A DNA stretch of 64,000 nt, taken from the NCBI GenBank assembly GCA_027603945.1, contig JADIIU010000052.1, positions 26,682 to 90,681 on the forward strand. Reading direction: 5' to 3'. A program made the translations under genes and the position numbers. How positions within the stretch are numbered: position 1 is the stretch's first letter; each line of letters starts with the position of its first letter. The DNA comes from Terramyces sp. JEL0728. Its lineage: Eukaryota > Chytridiomycota > Chytridiomycetes > Rhizophydiales > Terramycetaceae. Below are positions 55,967-64,000 of this stretch, piece after piece. The notes under the pieces were generated by a model. The model saw only the letters and a program-made list of their open reading frames with translations. It was not told the DNA's origin and made no database searches.

Positions 55967-58184
55967 ATGAGTTCTCCAAGAGAATTGCTTACAAAAATTG
56001 CAAAGAATTTGAACCCAGACTTGCTCTCATATGTAAATGATCGCTAATAAGGCTTTGGGCTACCTAGAAGACGATACCAGCGATCTTTCTTACACTTCAA
56101 TTTACGAATTCATCCAACCTATATTGGAGGAAGTGGATGTACCAGACAGTGACATTCAGATGCTGTGCAAAGAACTAGCTAGAGATGAACAGGAAGACGA
56201 GGGAGCAGTTGAATTGAGCGAAAAGATTCAAATGCACGCCAGTATGTCAGAAACAATCGTATTCCAAAAGAAAGTTGGGGATATCAGACATGGTTATTAA
56301 CATTAATGGTAGGGATGTCAAGCAGAGGTCCACAGCAATCTACTGTTGATTTGAAGAAATTGCGCAATGCTGAACGTAAAATCGAAGAAAAAAGAAAACA
56401 GCGTGAATTCAATGGAGAAATTATTCCTGAATGGAATCCGAATATGGCTCCGTCGATGGTTGTCAATCAAGCAAAACAAAATATATCTGCTGATTCAAGA
56501 TCAAAGGATATCAAATTGGAGTATTCTGACTTAATCCTAGCGATTTCGATATTCAGTTTGCAGGGAAAAAGATTATCCAAAATGCCAGTTTATTGCTTGC
56601 AAATGGAAGGAGATATGGTTTGGTTGGAAAGAACGGCGTTGGTAAATCAACATTGTTGAGAGCAATTGGAAACAAGGAATTGGCAATCCCACCTCATTTA
56701 AAGGTTTTGCACGTGGAGCAGGAAATTGTCGGAGATGATACATTGGCACTTCAATCAGTATTGAAAGCAGACACCGAAAGAGAATCCCTATTGGAAGAGG
56801 AAGTTAAACTAAACCAGAAATTAAACAAAAATTCAACATCCATCGAAGACAGTGCAACAATTACTGCAAGATTAAAGACTATTTACGGCAGATTAGAAGA
56901 ACTTGAGAGTGATACTGCCGAATCGAGAGCATCTGCAATTTTATCGGGATTAGGGTTTTCCGTTGACCAGCAGCGTGCTGCTACAAAAACCTTTTCTGGT
57001 GGTTGGAAAATGAGATTAGCCTTAGCAAGAGCAATCTTTTGCAAGCCAGATTTACTTTTGGCGGATGAAGTTACCAACTACCTCGATTTTCCTGCTGTTG
57101 TATGGCTTGAAAAATGCTTTGAAAATTGGGAAGGCACAATCTTGGTTGTGTCACACGATAGATCATTCTTAGATACCGTTGCAACAGATATTTTACATTT
57201 GCAAAACAACCAATTGGATGCATATCGTGGAAACTTTTCTTACTTTGTTGGAACAAGGGCAGAAAAGAGAAGAAATCTTATTAGGGAATACGAATCGCAA
57301 TTGCAATATAGACAGCATTTGCAGGACTTTATTGACAGATGGAGATACAATGCAAAAAGAGCAGGTAAATAACACTAATCCTAGCGTTGGCTCAGAGTAA
57401 AATCAAAATATTGGAAAAGCTACCTCCACTTGTTGAACCTCCAAAGGATGACATGGAAGGACTTGGTGAAGGGCAGGATGGCCTGTACTTTAGATTCCCA
57501 GATCCTGAAAAGTTGTCCCCTCCTATTTTACAAATGAACGAGGTTACATTTGGGTACACTAAAGAAAGGACTATTCTCAAAGGAGTATCGTTTGACGTTC
57601 AAATGGAAAGTAAGATTGCTATTGTTGGTCCAAATGGCGCTGGTAAATCAACATTGATACACTTGTTGACTGGAGAAAACGCTCCATCCAGCGGTATCTG
57701 CCATCGCCATGGCCGTCTTCGTCTCGCCCTCTTTTCTCAGCACCACGTTGATCAATTGGTCTTGGCAAACAGTTCGGTACAATTTTTACAGGGAAAATTC
57801 CCTGGAATGGTGGAAGAAGAATACAGAAAGATTCTTGGACGGTTCGGTTTAACCGGCATGACAGCTATGCAACCAATTGGTACATTATCTGGAGGGCAAA
57901 AGTCTAGGGTAGTATTTGCTTGGATGTCTATGATGAACCCACACGTTATTGTCCTTGACGAGCCTACATCTCACTTGGATATGGACTCTATCGATGCTCT
58001 CAGTAATGCCCTTAAGGAATTCAGAGGTGGAATCGCTATTGTTTCGCACGACCAGAGATTCTTGGACTCTGTCTGCAAAGAAGTTTGGATATGTAACGAA
58101 GGCACTTTAACTAAATTCGGCGGAAAAGACGGCGACACAAGAGGTGTGGTTGAACAGTACAAGGCTTCACTGGTGGGCAATTAA
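55967..58184 (+). CDS. ABCF3/GCN20-like ABC ATPase (712 aa)
   Basis: Soluble twin-ABC protein that acts with GCN1 on ribosomes to activate GCN2. Helical N-terminus (SSPRELLTKIAKNLNPDLLS) and a basic linker (LRNAERKIEEKRKQRE). NBD1 has Walker A GLVGKNGVGKSTLL and signature FSGGWKMRLALARA. NBD2 has VGPNGAGKSTLIHLL, LSGGQKSRVVFA and LDEPTSHLD. In NBD1 the Walker B/D-loop reads ADEVTNYLD instead of LDEPTNHLD, with Pro and His replaced; the catalytic Glu is kept. Four introns of 19-20 nt. Its stop lies 18 nt from the convergent TRMT2A stop. Confidence 0.93.
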
Positions 58185-58202
58185 GTTTAATAAATGAATT
58201 TA

Positions 58203-60126
58203 TTATATTGTAGGTTCATTTGGTTGCTCGTCAGCAACTTCATCAACTTGGCTGATTTCCGCATCTTTAATTTCAGCAGTTTTCGGTTCTTGTCTCACCA
58301 ACTCTACAATAATCTCGCAGTGGTTAGTGTGTGGAAATAGATCGATTGGAATTGCTTGAACAGGGATGAAAGGATGTCCTTTGAATTTGTTTGAAGTAGG
58401 TCTGGCTAAACTAATGTTAATTATAATTACTCTATCAAATTTTGAGATGACTGTTTTAAATCACACGCAACAAATACAACGTGTTTTAGAGTTGGAATAT
58501 CACGAATGGATTTGATGACCGAATAGTATACACCGGCTCTTGGGGGGTCAAGGACGGCTACTACTACATCGTCTTTAGAAACATGATCCTTGAATACTCC
58601 ATGCATAGCTTCTTCCACCTTGCCGCAGATATATGTAATGTTGGTAACCCCGTTAGCTGCTGCATTTCTTTTTGCATCTTCGATTGCTTCAGCTACCAAT
58701 TCAACGCCAATGACTTTTTTAAAGTGTTTGGCCATGGTAATGCCAATAGTACCAGTTCCACAACATAAATCAAGCAACACAGCGCCAGCATTTGGAGAAT
58801 TTTCTTTAGCTTTAGCTGCAGCTTGTAATCCCAGTTCGCGGATCTTGTTATAAAGCAACTCTGTGGCAGTTGGGTTTACTTGGAAAAACGAAGTTGGAGA
58901 TATTTGGAATTTGAAACCCAGCAACTGTTCAGTTACAAATTTCGTTCCGTGTAACACTTCCATTGGCACTTCTTCCTTGATCCCATTGAAATCATCATTA
59001 TATTCCTAGCATTAATGAAATGTACTTGAATCAATAATGAATCTAGCGAGATTGCTTTAGCCTTGAATTCTCCAAGTAGCGCTTCCTTGATTGCTTGTTT
59101 TTCTTTTGCGACAGTTTCCTGATCCAATGCATTCGTTTTCAACTGAACCATCACCAAACATTGGCCAGATGCCAAAGTTCTGACTAAAGCCAATCGATAA
59201 ACACCAGATTTCGCTACACGGTCATAAACATCATGATGTGATAGCTGGACATACTTTTCCAAGATATTTGCAATATCCTTTGCCTTTACGGATACATTCA
59301 AACAAGTATTAGGATTCAAGACAGTTGTAATCCCGTTCTTGTATAAGCCCAGTAGGAAACCACAAGTTTTATTCCCCTCCATATCTCTTCCAAATGTAAA
59401 TTCACACTTGGTTCTGTATCCTTCGGTTTCTGGTGAAGCAATTGTATCAAGAAGCTTACAGGGCATACCTTCATGTTCTTTACGAGCTTCATTCAACCAG
59501 TCCAATTGCTCCAATGCTCTCTGTTCAGTAGTCATGCTTTTAATCCGTTCCAAGGGAGATACTGATTCATCGACAGGTGGAGGTTGTGCTTTGTAGTTCT
59601 TTTTTGGAAAGAATTTCGCAAGGGCCTTTGCGTAGTTGGTTAAAGTCTTTTTGAATTCATCTTTTTTGCTTTGCAATTGTTCTTGGTAGGGTACTTTCCA
59701 CAAAGGCGTGACTTGGTCAGCAATTCTTTCTTCAGGCGAACGTCCATCGTCGACAAATTCTTTAGGAGCAGGCGCTTCTCTTTGCTGGACGACATTCTCC
59801 TTTGTAAACAACTTTTTTCCTTTGTAATCTATTCCGTCCAATTTTTCTTTGGCGACTGAATAATCGTTGTTATTTTCAAAAGAAATGACAGCATATGTCC
59901 ATTTAGGAGCAATTTTAATCTTGGTGTACTTTACTTGATTATTTTCCAATATTTTCAGTACGTCCTTCTTGTACGCATGTCTCCCTAATCCTCCCAATTT
60001 CAATTTCATTACGCCTTCCTTTTCTGGTTCTTGTTCTTCCTGCTGTTCGTCTTGGTCTTCTTTTTCAGTCTTTATTTTCTTTGCTTGTTCAAATTCAGTG
60101 TCCACTTCCTTTCTCTTTTCTTGCAT
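58203..60126 (-). CDS. TRMT2A-like tRNA (uracil-5)-methyltransferase (627 aa)
   Basis: Makes m5U54 in tRNA. The acidic/basic N-terminus is followed by an RRM-like domain (KLKLGGLGRHAYKKDVLKIL, YAVISFENNNDYSVA). The catalytic region reads CEFTFGRDMEGNKTCGF, ISPTSFFQVNPTATELLY, LLDLCCGTGTIGITMAKH, VLDPPRAGV and ACDLKQSSQN, with HTNHCEIIVEL at the end. The AdoMet loop and the DPPRAG motif are intact; the nucleophilic Cys candidate is in HTNHCE. Two 20-nt introns (near 59007-59026 and 58412-58431). The C-terminal tail is acidic. Confidence 0.92.
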
Positions 60127-60557
60127 TTGGATTCAACAATTTTTTTTAAAGTTAAATTTCAGAAGTCTTTAATGCTGAAAAATCCAATGTACTGACAAAT
60201 CTTGGATTCCATATCTCCAAAGTATCACTGGATTTCAATATTAGATCCATTTGCAAAGGTCAGACCTTTTGAGCTTACTATTCAACTTTCTAAGGTACAT
60301 TCACGCAGAGTAAACCCCAATGTCACTCGTCGGTTGCATTCAAATAGAATAAACTATCTTGGCAGCCAGAATTGGTTCAAACCGTTCATAATGAGAGATA
60401 GATATTCAGCAAGCAGAGTACCAATTCTAAAAGGCTCCCTTTTATCCTTTAAGTTTCTCGTTTGGATTCCGACCATGCGTTTTCTTGCTTTGCCAATTTT
60501 GGGATGCGACCCGCTTTGAGGGTATAAATAGCAATTCAAACCATGCGGCCTGAAAAA
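60127..60557. other. 431-bp divergent intergenic region with TATA box
   Basis: Upstream of both TRMT2A and the secreted-protein gene 2. Holds the TATA element annotated at 60523-60530. A plus-strand open frame at 60202-60519 has no family support. A GGTTCAAACC sequence near 60374 resembles a tRNA B box, but no cloverleaf could be drawn around it. Confidence 0.4.
60523..60530 (+). promoter_or_regulatory. TATA box of secreted-protein gene 2
   Basis: TATAAATA, 35 nt upstream of the start codon at 60558, implying a very short 5' leader. Confidence 0.55.
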
Positions 60558-60959
60558 ATGAAATTCTCTCTCCCTGTACTAGTATCTTTGACCAATGCAG
60601 CAGCTATCCTTGGGTCAGTGTCGTTTTATACTGCCGACTGTCCTGGCTTTCCTCCAGTAGATAATTTCTACACTACAACCCCAGATACTACCCTCACTCC
60701 AAAGGACTCTACAACTATAAAATCTTTGCAATGGGAATATCCTAGTAACTCTTACCAGTTGTCATTCTACTTGGATAAATCTAGCACAGATCCCTATGCC
60801 GTGGTTACTGGTTTGCCTCACCAGACTTTCCAAGGCAACCTTTGCGGTTTCCATCAACCTCACGGATTGACTGTATTGCATGTGGATGAAGAACTAGTTG
60901 GCAAGTCTAACAAACTATTCCTTCAACCAGAATCATACGTTAAATTCACCTTAGTTTAA
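60558..60959 (+). CDS. small secreted protein, family member 2 (133 aa)
   Basis: Paralogue of 53021-53419, about 7 kb away, in the same orientation. Signal peptide MKFSLPVLVSLTNAAA; an alternative ATG 15 nt upstream would prepend MRPEK, but both paralogues fit an MKF start. The mature part shares IKSLQWEYPSNSYQLSFYL, DPYAVVTG, GNLCGFHQPHGL and the final VKFTLV, with conserved cysteines. Function unknown. Confidence 0.75.
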   Translation: MKFSLPVLVSLTNAAAILGSVSFYTADCPGFPPVDNFYTTTPDTTLTPKDSTTIKSLQWEYPSNSYQLSFYLDKSSTDPYAVVTGLPHQTFQGNLCGFHQPHGLTVLHVDEELVGKSNKLFLQPESYVKFTLV

Positions 60960-60981
60960 GACGTAGTATAGAAATAAACCT

Positions 60982-61062
60982 CTTGATTTCACTTTGCATT
61001 GAACTTTATTCTTGATTTCTCACTGCATTGAACTTTATTCTTGATTTCTCACTGCATTGAAA
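60982..61062 (+). repeat. 29-bp tandem repeat, about 2.8 copies
   Basis: Unit CTTGATTTCTCACTGCATTG plus AACTTTATT. The second and third copies are identical over their shared length and the first has small differences. It fills the gap between secreted-protein gene 2 and CDKAL1, so it may affect the 3' end of one or the promoter of the other. Confidence 0.85.
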
Positions 61063-61093
61063 CTATCCCGATATTTTTTTTGTTTTTTTACAC

Positions 61094-62903
61094 ATGGATG
61101 ACATTGAAGACATTGTAGCTCCAACCGACGGACAACAAGCCAGGAAATCAGCTGGATTGGTAGGAATAAAGAAATTCAAAAATCCCGTCACAGAAAAGCA
61201 AGTTGAAAAGGATTCATTTCTTCCTGGACAGGCGTCAGTGTATGTAAAGACTTGGGGATGGTAATTATCGATAATATAGTGGACATAACAATTCAGATGG
61301 AGAGTATATGGCGGGCCTTTTAGCAGCCGAAGGATATAATGTCTTGTTGGAAACTGACAAAGCAAACGATGCTGATGTTTGGGTTTTGAATTCATGTACA
61401 GTAAAAGGACCTTCGCAACAAACTTTTGCAAATGACATTCAAAAAGGTATTGACGGCGGAAAGAAGGTCGTTGTTGCTGGTTGTGTGCCTCAAGGAAATC
61501 CAAACGGCGACGAATGGAAGAGTTTATCCATCATTGGTGTTCAGCAAATTGATCAAGTTGTACATGTAGTCGAAGAAACTTTGAAAGGAAACACTGTAAA
61601 GTTTTTGAGAGATGCCAAGGAATTGGACAAAGAAGGAAAGAAGAGAAAAGCTGGTGGTGCACCATTGAATTTACCTAAAATTCGTAGAAACCCGTTCATT
61701 GAAATCATTCCTGTTAATACTGGCTGCTTGAACCAATGTACCTATTGCAAAACAAAACATGCTAGAGGAGACTTGGGTTCATATTCGATTGACGAAATTG
61801 TTGCCAGAGTGAATGCCGTATTGGACGAGGGTGTGTTGGAAATCTGGCTTACTTCAGAAGATATTGGTGCGTATGGTATCGATATTGGCGTTACAATCGT
61901 TCAGCTGCTTTGGAAAATTATTGAAGCGATGGAACATCATCCATCAAAAATTGCAAAATTGCGAGTGGGAATGACCAATCCTCCTTATATTTTGGAGCAT
62001 TTGGATGAAATGGCAAAGATATTAGCACATGACAGAGTATACAGTTTCCTGCACGTTCCAGTTCAAGCTGGCTCAACTAAAGTACTAGATGATATGCGAA
62101 GATTGTACAAAATTGAAGACTTTGAAAGAGTATGCGACGTCTTACTTACCAAAGTGCCTGGTATTACCTTAGCAACCGACGTTATTTGCGGCAAGTTATT
62201 TTTTATCTTAGGATTCCCAACAGAGACTGAAGCCGACTTTGACGAAACTATGAGAATCCTTGAAAAGTATAGATTCAGCGTTCTTCACATTTCTCAATTT
62301 TATCCTCGTCCTGGTACCCCAGCAGCAAGAATGAAAAGAGTGCCTACTCAAGAAGTAAAGAAGAGATCTAGAAGAGCTACCGCATTCTTTGAATCGTACA
62401 CATCCTACGATAGTTATCTTGGAAAAGAAGTAGAAATCTTAATTACAGAAGCTTCGTCAGATGGCAACAACTACATTGGGCATGACAAATTCTATCACCA
62501 AGTACTAGTGGAAAAAGACCCAAAACTAATGGGGCAGCAAGTGAGAGTGAAAGTTACAAAAACAAGCAAATGGAACTTGATGGGAAGTGTTATCCCTGAA
62601 TCACTTCAGGAACTAACCAATGGGTCTGTTTTGCCAAAAAGAATTCCAAAATTGGTAAGAGTAAACAAGCAAGTTGTAGTGTTGGACGAAAACACTGAGT
62701 CTGACCAAAGAGCTGATGGAGCTTTGTTATCCCTTGGCACCAAAGAAGTAGAGCTTATTCAAGACGGCGAAAAGACATTAAACCTGGCCAAATATGCTGG
62801 TTTGGGAGTGTTTTCTGCCATAGTGTTGGTAGCTCCAATCAGATCCACATTGAAGGCAAGTCTGATTGCTTTTGGTGCTATTGCTACTCATTACTTTAAA
62901 TAA
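61094..62903 (+). CDS. CDKAL1: CDKAL1-like tRNA methylthiotransferase (589 aa)
   Basis: Radical-SAM enzyme converting t6A37 to ms2t6A37 in tRNA. N-terminal UPF0004 domain ([40 protein letters not shown]). The radical SAM cluster is TGCLNQCTYCKTKHARG (C-x3-C-x2-C). A TRAM-type domain follows (GKEVEILITEASSDGNNYIG), and a C-terminal hydrophobic tail anchor suits ER location. Two introns: 61261-61279 (19 nt) supplies the Cys of TWGC. 62191-62211 (21 nt, stop-free) begins GCAAGT; its removal restores the family's DVICGFPTET. Confidence 0.95.
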
Positions 62904-62938
62904 ATTAATAGTACAAATAGCTACAATTTAAATATTGT

Positions 62939-63811
62939 TTATTTCTTTGCAAAGATTTCAGCAAATGTGGTTGGAGTGATGTTGAATTCCTTTGCGTGGT
63001 TTTCTTTTGACAGCCCATAACCTTGTCCGATCCAAGTTCTGAGGAAAGTTCCAAAGTTGGCATATGGATCTGCTCCTTCTAAACTCTTCTTTGCTTGCTC
63101 GACCGTGATGTATGTCTTTTTCCATTTCGATCCAGTTTGTTTTTCATACTCTGCAACAAGTTCGTTGTAGGTAAACACTAGTCCTTGGGCCCGGAGGTAA
63201 ATGATTTTGTCTGCTTTGTTGGTGGTTGGGTGGTTGATAGACTCGGCGACTACCTGGCCAATTTGTGGGATGGACCATCCTCCGACCTTGGCATTGCCGT
63301 CGCCAACAATCTCTATTGTGCTGTTCGCGAAATCTGCAGAGTAGAATGGAGAAAGAGCCCATTCCGCAAAGAATCCTGTGAACGCGACAACTGTTTGTAG
63401 TCCAGCTGCTTCTGCTGCCTTTCTGACGCTGGCCTTGACTTCAACTAGTGGATGTGCTGCAGGGTACTCGACATCGTCAATGCCGTACTCGGATGGATAG
63501 AAGCGAGAAACCCCAGCTTTCTTTGCCGCATCGATAAGTTGGATTTGTTCAGCAAGTGCTGCTCCACCTGTAGCTGAGATCACTACTTGCACGCCTTTCA
63601 ATGCTGTAGCAATCGAATCCGCGTTCTTGAAATCTGCAGTTACAATTTCTGCACCGCTGGATCTGAATTCATCCAAGAGCTCTTTCTTTGATGTGAGAGT
63701 GTCTTCTCTGGTAACGATCTTTACTTTAAACTTCTTTGCGATGACTGCCTTTGCAATGGACACACCAAGGTTCCCGGTAGCTCCGACGACTGCGACTGTT
63801 TCAAATGCCAT
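62939..63811 (-). CDS. NmrA/isoflavone-reductase-like NAD(P)-binding protein (290 aa)
   Basis: Atypical short-chain dehydrogenase. Rossmann motif VAVVGATGNLGVSIAKAVI, TADFKNADSIATALKGVQVV, VSRFYPSEYGID, and TGFFAEWALSPF as in fungal NmrA-like reductases. Intronless and full length. MAFETVAVV is the natural start; in-frame codons upstream to 63889 carry a TATA element and are probably promoter. Substrate or regulatory role unknown. AATAAA overlaps the stop. Confidence 0.88.
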   Translation of the reverse strand: MAFETVAVVGATGNLGVSIAKAVIAKKFKVKIVTREDTLTSKKELLDEFRSSGAEIVTADFKNADSIATALKGVQVVISATGGAALAEQIQLIDAAKKAGVSRFYPSEYGIDDVEYPAAHPLVEVKASVRKAAEAAGLQTVVAFTGFFAEWALSPFYSADFANSTIEIVGDGNAKVGGWSIPQIGQVVAESINHPTTNKADKIIYLRAQGLVFTYNELVAEYEKQTGSKWKKTYITVEQAKKSLEGADPYANFGTFLRTWIGQGYGLSKENHAKEFNITPTTFAEIFAKK

Positions 63812-64000
63812 TCTGTTGATTTGATGGCATTCTGGCAAACTGGTAGCTTTTATAGTTTTCCTTTTTTCCACTTTCATTTGCTTCGCCACCCCATTTTTCC
63901 ACTATGGAATTATTCCACTTTGCGAAAGGCTGTCATCTTGAATAGCAATCTTAATGTAAATAGCTACCAATCGTTTCTAGCCCGTCCTTGCATTTCGTTC
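63812..64000. other. upstream region of the NmrA-like gene, to window end
   Basis: Contains the TATA element and no recognisable gene up to the right edge. Confidence 0.35.
63848..63854 (-). promoter_or_regulatory. TATA box of the NmrA-like gene
   Basis: TATAAAA on the minus strand, about 37 nt upstream of the start codon at 63811, similar in spacing to the TATA box at 60523. It supports the shorter protein start. Confidence 0.5.

Noticed and set aside
60202..60519. Plus-strand 105-codon frame and a tRNA B-box-like GGTTCAAACC
   Set aside because: No protein family; no A box or cloverleaf could be fitted around the B-box-like sequence.

Overview
This is a gene-dense stretch of a eukaryotic nuclear genome. 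It carries about 34 protein genes, roughly 25 of them interrupted by introns that are almost all only 15-22 nt long. The gene set points to an early-diverging, flagellated relative of fungi (a zoosporic fungus, rozellid or aphelid-like lineage). Motile-cilium genes (CFAP57, IFT52, CFAP47) sit next to fungal-type genes: a KCH potassium transporter, four MATA-type HMG-box proteins, ATG13 with a fungal-style C-terminus, a GATA factor and a DBP2 RNA helicase with an intron at the position known from yeasts. I cannot name the species.

Layout. 1-17.4 kb: CFAP57 (cut by the left edge), HMG1, a DCAF4-like WD protein, a PIG3-like quinone reductase, HMG2, HMG3, KCH, HMG4, GET1, a frameshifted patatin-like gene, IFT52, a cupin and a verprolin/WIP-like actin regulator. 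17.7-27.1 kb: the giant axonemal gene CFAP47 (about 3,044 aa, 14 exons). 27.2-36.9 kb: DBP2 helicase, gluconokinase, a W-repeat orphan, AIM41/YqeY, PPIL6-like cyclophilin, GATA factor, MGRN1-like RING ligase, a second patatin-like gene and a DUF2855 protein. 37-43 kb: two tandem choline-transporter-like (CTL/PNS1) genes and CDC6. 43-52.8 kb: a doublecortin-like protein, an orphan membrane protein, an RCHY1/CHY-zinc-finger ligase, two tandem membrane-anchored alginate-lyase-like proteins (one with a long mucin-like stalk) and a tyrosine phosphatase. 53-64 kb: two copies of a small secreted protein, ATG13, ABCF3/GCN20, TRMT2A, CDKAL1 and an NmrA-type reductase.

The most striking feature is the intron system. 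I reconstructed about 84 introns by requiring reading-frame continuity plus family conservation. Apart from a few of 28-45 nt and one of 180 nt, all are 15-22 nt. Most have a [CT]TAA[CT]-like branch point only a few bases before the 3' end. Several end in TG or GG instead of AG, one starts with GC, one is 15 nt, and one site holds two perfect 22-nt GT-AG units back to back. Several are multiples of three without stops, so they look like coding sequence. For the multi-exon genes, the exon sum is an exact number of codons only when these introns are removed.

Genes are packed tightly. Convergent stop codons lie as little as 6 nt apart, and AATAAA signals overlap or directly follow many stops. 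Intergenic stretches of 300-900 bp occur mainly around the HMG-box genes.
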